Assembly: GCA_913778205.1 (NCBI GenBank)
Contig: CAJYUW010000013.1
Span: forward strand, 1-51,799
Direction: 5' to 3'
Origin: an uncultured Curtobacterium sp.
GTDB lineage: Bacteria; Actinomycetota; Actinomycetes; Actinomycetales; Microbacteriaceae
DNA length: 51,799 nt
Shown here: positions 36,739 through 46,185 of the stretch, piece by piece
Position numbering within the stretch: position 1 is the first letter of the stretch
Layout: every line of letters begins with the position of its first letter
The notes under the pieces: model-generated
Told to the model about the DNA's origin: nothing
Seen by the model: only the letters and a program-made list of their open reading frames with translations
Database searches by the model: none
Program-made: the position numbers and the translations under genes

Positions 36739-38861
36739 CGTCGCCGCAGACGGGGATGGACTACCACTCCCTCAACGCGATGCTCAACCTCTACGACGCG
36801 GACGGGAACATCCAGTTCGACAAGGACCGTGAGGCCGCCAAGCAGTTCTTCCTGCAGCACGTCAACCAGAACACCGTCTTCTTCCACAACCTGAAGGAGC
36901 GGCTCGACTACCTGGTCGAGAACGAGTACTACGAAGCCGCGACGATCGAGCAGTACTCGCTCGAGTTCATCCAGAAGCTCAACGACCTGGCGTACTCGAA
37001 GAAGTTCCGGTTCCAGACGTTCCTCGGTGCGTTCAAGTACTACACGAGCTACACGCTCAAGACGTTCGACGGCAAGCGCTACCTGGAGCGCTTCGAGGAC
37101 CGTGTCGTGATGACCGCCCTCGGCCTGGCGCAGGGCAACGAGCAGCTCGCGATCGACCTCGTCGAGGAGATCATCGCCGGCCGCTTCCAGCCCGCGACCC
37201 CGACGTTCCTCAACACCGCGAAGGCCCAGCGCGGCGAGCTCGTCTCCTGCTTCCTCCTCCGCATCGAGGACAACATGGAGTCGATCTCGCGTGGCATCAA
37301 CTCCTCGCTGCAGCTCTCGAAGCGCGGCGGCGGCGTGGCCCTGCTGCTCTCCAACATCCGCGAGGCCGGCGCCCCGATCAAGCAGATCGAGAACCAGTCC
37401 TCGGGCATCATCCCCGTGATGAAGCTGCTGGAAGACTCGTTCTCCTACGCGAACCAGCTCGGCGCGCGTCAGGGTGCCGGTGCCGTCTACCTGTCGGCGC
37501 ACCACCCGGACATCATGAAGTTCCTCGACACCAAGCGCGAGAACGCGGACGAGAAGATCCGCATCAAGACGCTGTCGCTCGGTGTCGTCGTGCCGGACAT
37601 CACGTTCGAGCTCGCGAAGAACAACGAGGACATGTACCTCTTCTCGCCGTACGACGTCGAGAAGGTCTACGGCATGCCGTTCGGTGACGTCCCGATCTCC
37701 GAGAACTACCGCGCGATGGTCGACGACTCGCGCATCAAGAAGACGAAGATCAAGGCGCGTGACTTCTTCACGACCATCGCCGAGATCCAGTTCGAGTCGG
37801 GCTACCCGTACATCGTGTTCGAGGACACGGTGAACAAGGCCAACCCGATCAAGGGTCGGATCAACATGTCCAACCTGTGCTCGGAGATCCTGCAGGTCAA
37901 CACCCCGACCACCTTCAACGAGGACCTCTCGTACAAGGAGATCGGCAAGGACATCTCCTGCAACCTCGGCTCGCTGAACATCGCGCTGACGATGGACTCG
38001 CCGGACTTCGGCAAGACCATCGAGACCGCCATCCGCGGCCTGACCTCGGTGTCGCAGATGTCGCACATCTCGTCGGTGCGTTCCGTCGAGGACGGCAACG
38101 ACAAGTCGCACGCCATCGGCCTCGGGCAGATGAACCTGCACGGCTACCTCGCTCGTGAGCGCGTGTACTACGGCTCCGAAGAGGGCATCGACTTCACGAA
38201 CATGTACTTCTACACGGTGCTGTTCCACGCCCTGCGAGCTTCGAACAACATCGCGATCGAGACCGGGGAGACCTTCGACGGCTTCCGCGACTCGAAGTAC
38301 GCGTCGGGTGAGTTCTTCGACAAGTACACCGACCAGGAGTGGACGCCGGCGACCGCCCGGGTCGCGGAGCTCTTCGCGAACGCGGACATCGCCATCCCGA
38401 CGCAGGACGACTGGAAGGCGCTGAAGGCGTCCGTCCAGGAGCACGGCATCTACAACCAGAACCTCCAGGCCGTCCCGCCGACCGGGTCGATCTCGTACAT
38501 CAACCACTCGACGTCGTCGATCCACCCGATCGCGTCGAAGATCGAGATCCGCAAGGAAGGCAAGCTCGGCCGCGTCTACTACCCGGCGCCGTTCATGACG
38601 AACGACAACCTGGACTACTACCAGGACGCGTACGAGATCGGTGCCGAGAAGATCATCGACACCTACGCCGCTGCCACGCAGCACGTCGACCAGGGCCTGT
38701 CGCTCACGCTGTTCTTCAAGGACACCGCGACCACGCGCGACATCAACAAGGCCCAGATCTACGCATGGCGCAAGGGCATCAAGACGATCTACTACATCCG
38801 TCTGCGCCAGCTCGCGCTCGAGGGCACCGAGGTCGAGGGCTGCGTCAGCTGCATGCTGTAG
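36708..38861 (+). CDS. nrdE: Class Ib ribonucleotide reductase alpha subunit
   Basis: A 717-residue catalytic subunit reducing NDPs to dNDPs. Recognised segments: [43 protein letters not shown] (active-site Cys), [13 protein letters not shown] (Cys with Asn/Glu catalytic pair) and the C-terminal redox pair GCVSCML. There is no ATP-cone, as usual for class Ib. Start TTG 36708 gives a 16-residue leader like other actinobacterial NrdE; ATG 36756 is the alternative. Confidence 0.95.
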   Translation: MDAAVADVDLTSPQTGMDYHSLNAMLNLYDADGNIQFDKDREAAKQFFLQHVNQNTVFFHNLKERLDYLVENEYYEAATIEQYSLEFIQKLNDLAYSKKFRFQTFLGAFKYYTSYTLKTFDGKRYLERFEDRVVMTALGLAQGNEQLAIDLVEEIIAGRFQPATPTFLNTAKAQRGELVSCFLLRIEDNMESISRGINSSLQLSKRGGGVALLLSNIREAGAPIKQIENQSSGIIPVMKLLEDSFSYANQLGARQGAGAVYLSAHHPDIMKFLDTKRENADEKIRIKTLSLGVVVPDITFELAKNNEDMYLFSPYDVEKVYGMPFGDVPISENYRAMVDDSRIKKTKIKARDFFTTIAEIQFESGYPYIVFEDTVNKANPIKGRINMSNLCSEILQVNTPTTFNEDLSYKEIGKDISCNLGSLNIALTMDSPDFGKTIETAIRGLTSVSQMSHISSVRSVEDGNDKSHAIGLGQMNLHGYLARERVYYGSEEGIDFTNMYFYTVLFHALRASNNIAIETGETFDGFRDSKYASGEFFDKYTDQEWTPATARVAELFANADIAIPTQDDWKALKASVQEHGIYNQNLQAVPPTGSISYINHSTSSIHPIASKIEIRKEGKLGRVYYPAPFMTNDNLDYYQDAYEIGAEKIIDTYAAATQHVDQGLSLTLFFKDTATTRDINKAQIYAWRKGIKTIYYIRLRQLALEGTEVEGCVSCML

Positions 38862-38863
38862 CC

Positions 38864-38885
38864 GATGGTCGCTGAGGCGACCATC
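38864..38885 (+). terminator. 9-bp hairpin after nrdE
   Basis: GATGGTCGC, loop TGAG, GCGACCATC: perfect arms beginning right after the nrdE stop, followed by CCCCTT. With the next repeat it forms a double stem before nrdF. Confidence 0.6.
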
Positions 38886-38891
38886 CCCTTC

Positions 38892-38927
38892 CTGGAGGCG
38901 CGGTGCCAGCCCGCACCGCGCCTCCAG
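38892..38927. repeat. Hairpin repeat family copy 3 (nrdE-nrdF gap)
   Basis: Perfect 15-bp arms (CTGGAGGCGCGGTGC at 38892-38906 and its complement at 38913-38927) around a CAGCCC loop, followed by TCCG. Placed inside the nrdHIEF operon, so it probably modulates nrdF levels or marks a processing point. Confidence 0.8.
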
Positions 38928-38939
38928 TCCGATAACTAG

Positions 38940-39941
<1,002 letters not shown>

Positions 39942-40136
39942 TCCCGGTCTGAATCGTGGAGATCGCCCCGCTGGCTTCGGCCGGCGGGGCGTCCTGCGTT
40001 CGTCGACGTGGTCGGCCGGCGTCACGGACGCGGATCCTCCGTTCCCGGGGAGGTCGCGGACCGAGCCTGCACGCGGATCAGCTCGCGACGTGCCACGCTG
40101 TGGCGACCCGATCGATCGACCCGTCGAGGAGTCCCG

Positions 40137-40523
40137 TTGGAACACCGTGACCACCGTGCACCGCTGAGCGGTCGTGCTGCTCGCTGGAACCTCGCCCTCG
40201 TCTGGCTGGTCACCGTCGTCGGACTGCTCGCGGCGATCGGCTGCGTCGGCTACATCCTCAACGAGAGCCTCTTCTCGTACGCCACGTGCGGTGGTCGTCC
40301 GGCCATCTGCGGTGATGCCGGCTGGTACAGCAGCATGGGTCTCACGTTCTTCGGCGGGTTCGCCGTGGTCATCATCGGCGGTGGGCTCGGCATCCGTCGC
40401 CACGACCGCGGGAGCGCTGCCTGGTATCCGCTGGCAGGCCTCGGCGCACTCCTCCTGCTCACGGTGATCTCCGTCGTCCTGCTGAAGACCCTGACGCACA
40501 CGTCGGTCCTCTGGCACCCGTAG
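40137..40523 (+). CDS. Small membrane protein, unknown
   Basis: A 128-residue protein with three hydrophobic helices (LALVWLVTVVGLLAAIGCVGYIL, SMGLTFFGGFAVVIIGGGLGI and WYPLAGLGALLLLTVISVVLL). Two Cys lie in the first outer loop (YATCGGRPAICGDAG), possibly a disulfide. I start at TTG 40137 because GAGGAG ends 5 nt upstream. Family not recognised. The 195 bp between nrdF and this gene show only a short GGCCGGCGGGG stem after nrdF. Confidence 0.65.
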   Translation: MEHRDHRAPLSGRAARWNLALVWLVTVVGLLAAIGCVGYILNESLFSYATCGGRPAICGDAGWYSSMGLTFFGGFAVVIIGGGLGIRRHDRGSAAWYPLAGLGALLLLTVISVVLLKTLTHTSVLWHP

Positions 40524-40557
40524 GGCAGCGGCGGGAGGCGGCGGCCGCTGCGGGGCG

Positions 40558-41107
40558 GGCTTCGCCGTCATCGGCAACTCCCTCGGTGGCACGATCGCTC
40601 GACACGTCGCGCACGAGCGCCGGCACGACATCCTCGGGGGTCGCGACCCTGGCGGGTGTCGTGCATCCAGCACACGCAGACCGCACCGTCCCCGAGCGAA
40701 CCGTGCTGCGCACAGACCAGCCCGTCCTCGAAGCCGCCGGTGACGAGCGAGCAGCGTCCGAAGAGGTCAGCGTCATCCAGGACGCTGCCGCATTCACGGC
40801 GTTCGAGCGGTACGTGCTGCTCGGTCTCCGTGGCGCCGTCCCCGCTGTGATCGACCGCATCGCCGCCAACTCCGCACTTGACGTCGTGCCGGAGGAGCGC
40901 CACCCGGAACCGTTCACCGCTCCGGCGCTGCACGTGTTCGCTCGGCAGGACGACGTCGTCCGGTACGAGGACGGGCTCGCACTCCGAGCCCACTACTCGC
41001 GAGGGACCTTCGTCGTCCTCGACGGTGCTGGGCACAAGGTGCACCTCGAGCAACCGGACGTCACGGCCGCGCTGGTCAGTGACTGGCTCGCGCGCATCGA
41101 CCGGTAG
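40558..41107 (+). pseudogene. Truncated, frameshifted alpha/beta hydrolase
   Basis: From 40558 one frame reads GFAVIGNSLGGTIARHVAHERRHDIL, with nucleophile elbow GNSLGG. At the GGGGG run 40636-40640 homology shifts by one base and continues as GVATLAGVVHPAHADRT to a normal hydrolase end containing HVFARQDDVVRYEDG (acid) and VLDGAGHKVHLEQP (catalytic His). About 80-100 N-terminal residues are missing; the previous gene ends 35 bp upstream. One extra G explains the frameshift, but the missing head shows it is a relic. A GTG or ATG downstream could still express a fragment. Confidence 0.75.
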
Positions 41108-41191
41108 CCGATCCGCCATCGAGACAGAGCCTGAAGGGCTTCGGGCCACCGTCGTCGACGACGTGGATCTGCCTGCGGCAGGGGATGGTGA

Positions 41192-41533
41192 TCAGCTCTC
41201 GGGGAGCGCCCGGCGAACGGCTCGGTGCGCCGCAGGGATCGTCAGGAGCGTGCCGCCCAGGAGGAGTCCCGCAGCGACCAGGACCGACGTCCGGCTGCGG
41301 AGCGACGGGACGGTGATGGCCACCACACACCAGGCGACGGTCAGCGATCCGGTGATGATCGTCGGGCGGAGCGCCGCGCGATGACCGATGCGCCACGCAG
41401 CGTCGCTCGCCATCGTCACCCGCGTGCGGACGCCAGCGACGCCGTTCCGCGCCAGTGATCCGCTCGCTGCTCGCCAGGTGAGCCAGGTCAGGAGGACCGC
41501 GGTGCCCGTCTCGAGAACCAGCGCGCAGATCAT
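41192..41533 (-). CDS. Orphan SdpI-family membrane protein
   Basis: A 113-residue membrane protein with three hydrophobic helices. LARNGVAGVRTRVTMASDAAWRIGHRAA carries the same SdpI signature as the immunity protein at 31587 (RNGxAGxR, then W-x-x-GHRAA), so the two are paralogous. No toxin gene is adjacent. It could give resistance to another SDP-type toxin. ATG 41533 follows GGATGG; ATG 41545 is an alternative. Confidence 0.78.
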   Translation of the reverse strand: MICALVLETGTAVLLTWLTWRAASGSLARNGVAGVRTRVTMASDAAWRIGHRAALRPTIITGSLTVAWCVVAITVPSLRSRTSVLVAAGLLLGGTLLTIPAAHRAVRRALPES

Positions 41534-41856
41534 TGCTCCATCCATGCTCTGCACGTTAGCGCGGTGGAGTGTAAACGGCAATGTTCCACGCGTTGCACCG
41601 TGCGCCGGAGGAGCGTCGCCACGCGGAAGCCGCGCGAGTCGTCCGGTCCGGCGAGCGGGTCTTCGCTCGGAGCGTCGTCGGTCCCGGCGGCGGGCGCCGT
41701 CTGATCGACGGTCGATGACCTTTGACGCTCAGCAGGACGGGGTCCTGCGTCCGACGTGTTCCGACCTCGCACGGTGCGCGGGCAAGGGCACCGCCACGAG
41801 CCTCATCGGCATGAGCTCGCCGCGAGAAGCGGCGACGGTGGAACGCCGTTGTCCAC

Positions 41857-41913
41857 GGGCCGACGCTCCCCGCGATCGTCGCTACGGCGCTCCCCGTGGC
41901 CGTCGCAGCCGCG
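41857..41913 (+). pseudogene. Relic of a DUF1648 gene
   Basis: Translates as GPTLPAIVATALPVAVAAA, clearly similar in DNA and protein to the first membrane helix of the intact DUF1648 gene at 44143 (RTLLAIVAAGLPMAVAAA). Only about 57 bp are recognisable. It lies in the 398-bp non-genic stretch 41582-41979, where I see no intact gene. Confidence 0.5.
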
Positions 41914-41979
41914 TTGTGCAGCGCCGACGCTGCTTCGATCCGTACGACCGGGAGCGAGCAGCGGCCGATCCGGGTGGGC

Positions 41980-42349
41980 TCACAGGCGGAGTGCGTCCTG
42001 CGGCGTGATGCGCATGGCGCGGCACGCGGCGAGAGCGCCGCCGATCACGCCGACGACGACTCCACCCAGGGCGGCGTACGGCGCGACGAGCGGATCCAGG
42101 ACCGGTGTCCGCCAGCGGATGAAGCTGGTCGCCGGGAGACCGCTCCAGTCGAACACGAACCCGACGACCCCGCCGAGTGTTCCGACCATGCCGGCTTCCG
42201 AGACGATCAGGGCTGCGATGTGACTGGCCCTGGCGCCGACGGCGCTTCGGAGTCCGATCTCCGCGCGCCGTTCGAGGACGGCGAGCACGGACCTGGCAGC
42301 GGCGGGCTGCGCGGTGACGACGGCCAGATCGTTGTGTCGGGACCCCGAC
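41980..42349 (-). pseudogene. FtsX/MacB-type permease C-terminal remnant
   Basis: The reading VLAVLERRAEIGLRSAVGARASHIAALIVSEAGMVGTLGGVVGFVF to GGALAACRAMRITPQDALRL is the last about 100 residues of an FtsX-domain ABC permease, including the ERRxEIGLRxAxGA cytosolic motif and two terminal helices. The first about 300 residues are missing. Upstream sequence passes directly into the remnant of a membrane-fusion protein, so a deletion has fused the two. Confidence 0.72.
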
Positions 42350-42614
42350 GCCCTCCCTCGATCGCCGTTCGGTTCTGAGCAGCGGGGGTCGCGGTCCGTA
42401 CGAGGTCTCCTCGCTCGACCCGAGCCGTGACGATGTCCGGCTCCGGTAGTGCGGCTGCGGCTGCGGCTGCGGCTGCGGCTGCGGCTGCGGCTTCGCGCTG
42501 AGCGGGGGACTGGAACGCTGTCGCCGCGAACCAGCCACCGGCGACGAGCGCGACGCTCGCGGCGACCGCGCCGGAGACGATCCAACGGGGTCGCAGTCAC
42601 CGACGACGGCTCAC
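42350..42614 (-). pseudogene. Membrane-fusion protein (HlyD/MacA-like) N-terminal remnant
   Basis: From GTG 42614 (GGAGCA just upstream) the frame reads MSRRR, a TGA, then LRPRWIVSGAVAASVALVAGG: a membrane anchor. AATAFQSPAQREAAAA and EPDIVTARVERGDL follow, the usual start of an actinobacterial efflux adaptor. CGA to TGA at codon 6 is a nonsense mutation. The barrel-sandwich domain and everything after it are deleted. The GTG overlaps the stop of the lipoprotein gene, so it was once translationally coupled to it. Confidence 0.65.
42451..42492. repeat. (GCGGCT)7 hexamer microsatellite
   Basis: Seven perfect GCGGCT units. In the dead membrane-fusion-protein frame on the minus strand they encode a run of alanines after AQRE. 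Perfect repeats suggest slippage, tolerated in a non-functional gene. Confidence 0.9.
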
Positions 42615-43504
42615 TGCTCCGGCGAATGCTCGGCGATGATCTGCATCGCGTGATCATGCTGAGCCTTCGTGCGTATCAGGAAGCGCTCGAGTTCATCTGC
42701 ATGAGCTCGTACCTGCTCCGCCTGCACGTTCCATTCGCTCGAGTACGCAGCTCTGACCCATCCGGAGGACTCCTGGCACGTCGCGTCCAGGAGGGCGACC
42801 TCGCGTTCTCGCGCTGGCACCGGAGCGCCATCGGCCGTGTCGACACGCGCTGACTGCTCGGAGGGAGGGAGGAACACGGTCGGGTCCATGTCTTCCGGGC
42901 TCGCGGGGAGGCCCGCGATCCCGGCCGGCTCCATACATCGCTGCCACCTCCGCTCGGCCGCGGTGAGGGTCTCGGTGTCTGCCGCCGACGGTTGACCGAC
43001 GTCCTGCAGTGACTGAGCGAACTCAGTGGGGTCCGTCTGCGCTCCGACTCGTTTCGCCGCCTTCGCCCAGCACCGGTCGAAGGCGGCCGCTCCGGCGTCG
43101 TCGAGCCCGTTCGCTGCAGCGCTGAACGCGTCGAATGCTGCCCGTTCACTTTCCGGCACGATGTGCTCGGGCGAGTTGCCGTACCCGTACTTCCGCGCGA
43201 GTTCCGGTGTGAAGAGCTTCCGCCCCACGGCGTTCCACGACTCCCCACGCGGTGGGTCCACGGTCAGAGCGGGCAGCGGCCAGTCGTACTGGGTCCCGTC
43301 CATGCACTCCTTCGTCAGGAGCTGCGTCGCGTACGTGGTCGGATCCCAGCTCGGCGGTAGGTACTGGTCGAGCGGCATCCGCCATTGGCCGATGTTCTGC
43401 GTCGGCAGCTCGATGGCCGGACCTGCTGGGTCCTGCACGGAGCACGCGCTCAGCGTGGCGGCGGCCAGGACCGCGGCTGCTCCTGCGACTGCGAGACGGA
43501 TCAA
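42611..43504 (-). CDS. Secreted lipoprotein, unknown
   Basis: A 297-residue predicted lipoprotein: the signal ends TLSACSVQ, lipobox LSAC. The mature protein has paired cysteines (KECMDG, FDRCWAK, QRCMEP, ATCQES) and is helical towards the C-terminus (EQVRAHADELERFLIRTKAQHDHAMQIIAEH). I use TTG 43504 because GAGGGG is 8 nt upstream and TTGA overlaps the previous stop; GTG 43525 is the longer alternative. Family not recognised. It was followed by an efflux adaptor, now broken, so it may have belonged to an export or self-protection system with the neighbouring peptide. Confidence 0.68.
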   Translation of the reverse strand: MIRLAVAGAAAVLAAATLSACSVQDPAGPAIELPTQNIGQWRMPLDQYLPPSWDPTTYATQLLTKECMDGTQYDWPLPALTVDPPRGESWNAVGRKLFTPELARKYGYGNSPEHIVPESERAAFDAFSAAANGLDDAGAAAFDRCWAKAAKRVGAQTDPTEFAQSLQDVGQPSAADTETLTAAERRWQRCMEPAGIAGLPASPEDMDPTVFLPPSEQSARVDTADGAPVPAREREVALLDATCQESSGWVRAAYSSEWNVQAEQVRAHADELERFLIRTKAQHDHAMQIIAEHSPEQ

Positions 43505-43833
43505 CCGCAGTACCCCTCGAAGCACGTCGACGAGATGACGTCGTTGAAGCCGATCGTGCCGAGGTTGGCGACGCCGATGTTCTTCGTCTGCGACTTCACC
43601 GTCCCGCGGTGGTTCGCGTCCTTGAAGAACTTCGTCTCGGCCCCGGTGCGTCCGTTGTTGTACACCGAGGAGATCTTGTCGTTGAGGTGGTAACCTGGGA
43701 GGTTCGACCAGCTGCAGCCTGCACCAGATCCGCAGCCGGCGGGAGCTGCCGCCGCCGGTGCGGCCAGCCCCAGGGTGATCCCGATCACCACCGTGGCTGT
43801 TGCGAGCTGCGCGGTCATGCGCGTCTTCTTCAT
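43501..43833 (-). CDS. Secreted beta/gamma-crystallin-like (peptidase inhibitor I36) peptide
   Basis: A 110-residue precursor with a clear signal peptide (KKTRMTAQLATATVVIGITLGLAAPAAAA). The mature about 80 residues have four cysteines (GCGSGAGC, STCFEGYC) and LNDKISSVYNNG and FNDVISS repeats typical of the I36/beta-gamma-crystallin fold, which is often calcium binding. GGAG precedes ATG 43833. It overlaps the lipoprotein gene, so they are co-transcribed. Protease inhibitor, surface protein or small bacteriocin are all possible. Confidence 0.7.
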   Translation of the reverse strand: MKKTRMTAQLATATVVIGITLGLAAPAAAAPAGCGSGAGCSWSNLPGYHLNDKISSVYNNGRTGAETKFFKDANHRGTVKSQTKNIGVANLGTIGFNDVISSTCFEGYCG

Positions 43834-44017
43834 CGCGGTCTCCGCCCCGTATGTGAGATGTTGGCTAGACTCGGCAAAGTATCGGATGCAGGAAACTGTC
43901 GCAACCGCCCGCGAGACCGTGCGATGTCGGTGAACCACGCGGGCATCACCGCTCCATCCCCGGATCCGAACGGTGACGTCCCAGGAGTGAGCTGTCGATT
44001 TCCCGAGGAGGAGTCCG

Positions 44018-44146
44018 GTGCGGAGAGTGTTCGATGTCCGCGACCACTGGCGCGCGGGTCTCCGGATCGCCGACGGCTGGCGTCCGGTCTGCCGGCACAC
44101 GACGGTCGCGGTCCTCGTGCTCGACACGTCGGGACTGGCAGCGTGA
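44018..44146 (+). CDS. Possible 42-residue leader ORF
   Basis: GTG 44018 follows GAGGAGGAG by 4 nt, the strongest ribosome binding site in this stretch. It encodes a small basic peptide (MRRVFDVRDHWRAGLRIADG and on) that stops at a GTGA overlapping the DUF1648 start. It may serve mainly to couple translation, or be the relic of a longer gene. No family is recognised. The 184 bp upstream of it carry no gene that I can see. Confidence 0.35.
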   Translation: MRRVFDVRDHWRAGLRIADGWRPVCRHTTVAVLVLDTSGLAA

Positions 44147-44586
44147 CGCGACGCCGGCTGGACGCCGTCGTCCGCTCGCGCCGCACGCTCCTCGCGATCG
44201 TCGCAGCGGGGCTCCCGATGGCCGTCGCCGCCGCGGTCACGGGCGCCTGGTGGGGACGGCTACCCGCCCGGATCGCCACGACCTTCGACCCGGACGGCGA
44301 GCCGAGCGGGTACGCGAGCCCGCTCGCAGCCGCGGTCCTCTTCGGGGCGCTGTCGGCGCTGTTCCTCGGGGCCTCGGTCTGGTCTGCCCGCGCTGAGGAC
44401 CGTAACGAGGCGCGTGTCGGGTGCGCGGTCACAGCCGGTTTCGTCGCCGTACTCGCCAGCAGCTGGGTGGTGTTGGTCGGCCTGGCGTCGTCGACGCTGA
44501 GCCCGCAAGCGTGGTGGCTGATGATGGCGGCTCCGGCGTGGTCCTGCGTTCCGTACCGGGTGTTCGGAGTGGCGAGCCGGGGATGA
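44143..44586 (+). CDS. DUF1648-type membrane protein
   Basis: A 147-residue protein with four hydrophobic helices. After helix 1, WWGRLPARIATTFDPDGEPSGYAS is the DUF1648 signature (LPxxIxxHF-like, G-E-P-x-G). DUF1648 forms the N-terminal half of long SdpI proteins, so this is the complementary half to the short SdpI proteins at 31587 and 41192. Function not known. GTG 44143 overlaps the tiny upstream frame. Confidence 0.75.
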   Translation: MTRRRLDAVVRSRRTLLAIVAAGLPMAVAAAVTGAWWGRLPARIATTFDPDGEPSGYASPLAAAVLFGALSALFLGASVWSARAEDRNEARVGCAVTAGFVAVLASSWVVLVGLASSTLSPQAWWLMMAAPAWSCVPYRVFGVASRG

Positions 44587-44780
44587 CGGCGCGACGCAGG
44601 ACCGACGCGACATGCCCGCCGGACCTCGGACATGCCTCGCACGCTGGGGCCCGAACGGGGCAGGCCGCCGACCGAGCAGCAAACGGAGCGCGCCGCCGAC
44701 CGAGCAGCAACGGATGCGTCCCGGGGAGCCGCCTGACCCCGAGACGAGCACCGTCGGACCGGGACGGACGCCGACACGGG

Positions 44781-45206
44781 TCACGCCGGCGGCGTCGTCC
44801 CGGCACCCTCGGTGTCGTCCGTGCCCGGCAGACCGGTCCCGGCCGGGTCGAGGTTCTCGTGCGGGTCGCCCATGTCACCGATCGCCTTGCCGACCGGCGA
44901 CAGTCCGAAGTGCTTGCGCACGGCGTTCGCCCCGGTGCGGGACAGGGTGTGTTCGGGGCCGAGAACCGGCGCACCCTTGATCGCGTCCTTCGTGTACCCG
45001 ACGTGCAGGGCGGTGCCGTCGAACGTGGCGTCCTCGACCGGGACGATCGCCTCGCGTCGCCCGAGCGCGCCCGTCGCGACGCTCACGTAGGCAGCGCTGC
45101 CGTCCTCGTCGGAGGGGAACACCTGCGTCACCTTGCCGACCGACGCACCGTTGCGGTCGCGGACCGTCGCGCCCTCGACCTGGTGGATGTCGCTCTTCGA
45201 GATCAT
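44781..45206 (-). CDS. PRC-barrel domain protein
   Basis: A 141-residue soluble protein. Residues of about 8-75 form a PRC-barrel (EGATVRDRNGASVGKVTQVFPSDEDGSAAYVSVATGALGRREAIVPVEDA). The C-terminal part is Gly/Pro/Asp-rich and disordered. Such proteins are common in Actinobacteria and often stress related. Start ATG 45206 lacks a strong site; TTG 45218 is an option. The 194-bp gap to the DUF1648 gene has only low-complexity GC sequence. Confidence 0.8.
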   Translation of the reverse strand: MISKSDIHQVEGATVRDRNGASVGKVTQVFPSDEDGSAAYVSVATGALGRREAIVPVEDATFDGTALHVGYTKDAIKGAPVLGPEHTLSRTGANAVRKHFGLSPVGKAIGDMGDPHENLDPAGTGLPGTDDTEGAGTTPPA

Positions 45207-45275
45207 GGCCGTAGTCAACGCCGTGCGCCTGATGCTTCGCGGCGGTGCGGGCGCCGCTGTCGGAAAGCCCGGCAC

Positions 45276-45375
45276 GAGAGCGCGAGAGCGCGCCCGCGCG
45301 GCACGGGGACGCCACCGCCCGGAACGAGACCGCGAAAACGCGCCCGCGCGGCACAGGGACACCACCGCGCGGAGC
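45276..45375. repeat. Two 50-bp tandem repeats
   Basis: A unit containing CGCGCCCGCGCGGCAC and GGGACxCCACCGC repeats with a 50-bp period, two imperfect copies. Noncoding, in the 273-bp gap between divergent genes. No function apparent. Confidence 0.6.
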
Positions 45376-45479
45376 TGAGCGACCTGTCAGGCCCGCCCTG
45401 CCGTCATCTGCACCGTGCGTGCCCTACGGTCGGAGCCGGGGGCACGACCTGCTGCTCCCGCCGACCCCGAGGAGCGCCG

Positions 45480-46055
45480 ATGTCCACGACACCCCCTGGC
45501 TGGTACCCGGACCCGTCCGGGCAACACGGCACCCGCTGGTGGGACGGCGGGCAGTGGACGCAGCACGTCGACGGGCCGGTGCAGCCGACGGGGCGTCCGC
45601 GCCTGGCCGACCACGTGCCCACCGACACCGTGTTCGTGTGGATCCTCGCGCTGCTGCCGCTCGTCGCCCTGCCGATCTCGCTGCTCTACCACCCGGAGTT
45701 CCGGTACCAGACGATCCAGCCAGGCGGGGTCCGGTCGGTGGACCCGTTGTCGATCTACACGCCCGGGTACTTCCTGCTGCAGGCGTTCAGCATCCTGCTC
45801 TACGCCGCCGAGGTCGTGCTCGCGTTCTTCGACCACCGTGCGCTGCAGCGTCGCGGGGTGGTGCGCCCGTTCTCGTGGGGCTGGGCGTTCCTCCTCGCTC
45901 CGATCCTCTACCTCATCGGTCGGTACGTCGTCGTCCGGAAGGTGGCACCTGGCCGGCCGATGTGGCCGCTGTGGGTGGGCATCGCGGTCGCCGTGATCAG
46001 TGTCGCGACGGGGATCGTGCGGGCAGTGGTGTCCGTTCAGCAGGTGCTCGCGTAG
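45480..46055 (+). CDS. DUF2510 multi-pass membrane protein
   Basis: A 191-residue protein. STTPPGWYPDPSGQHGTRWWDGGQWTQHV is a canonical N-terminal DUF2510 motif. About four hydrophobic helices follow (VFVWILALLPLVALPISLLY, FLLQAFSILLYAAEVVLAFF, WAFLLAPILYLIGRYVV, LWVGIAVAVISVATGIV). ATG 45480 with GAGGAGCG upstream. Function unknown. Confidence 0.8.
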   Translation: MSTTPPGWYPDPSGQHGTRWWDGGQWTQHVDGPVQPTGRPRLADHVPTDTVFVWILALLPLVALPISLLYHPEFRYQTIQPGGVRSVDPLSIYTPGYFLLQAFSILLYAAEVVLAFFDHRALQRRGVVRPFSWGWAFLLAPILYLIGRYVVVRKVAPGRPMWPLWVGIAVAVISVATGIVRAVVSVQQVLA

Positions 46056-46185
46056 GCGGCTGTCGACGTCACGAGCAGCACGCGGTGCTCGCGAACGGCG
46101 TCCGCGCACCGCGCTCGCCACACCGCGCGCCGCTGCTCGCCGTACCGCGCGCCGCTGCTCCGCGCTGCTGCACCGCGCACCGCTG

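Noticed and set aside
43501..43833. Lactococcin 972 family bacteriocin
   Set aside because: Size and the nearby FtsX remnant fit, but the LNDKISSVYNNG and FNDVISS motifs match the I36/beta-gamma-crystallin pattern better.
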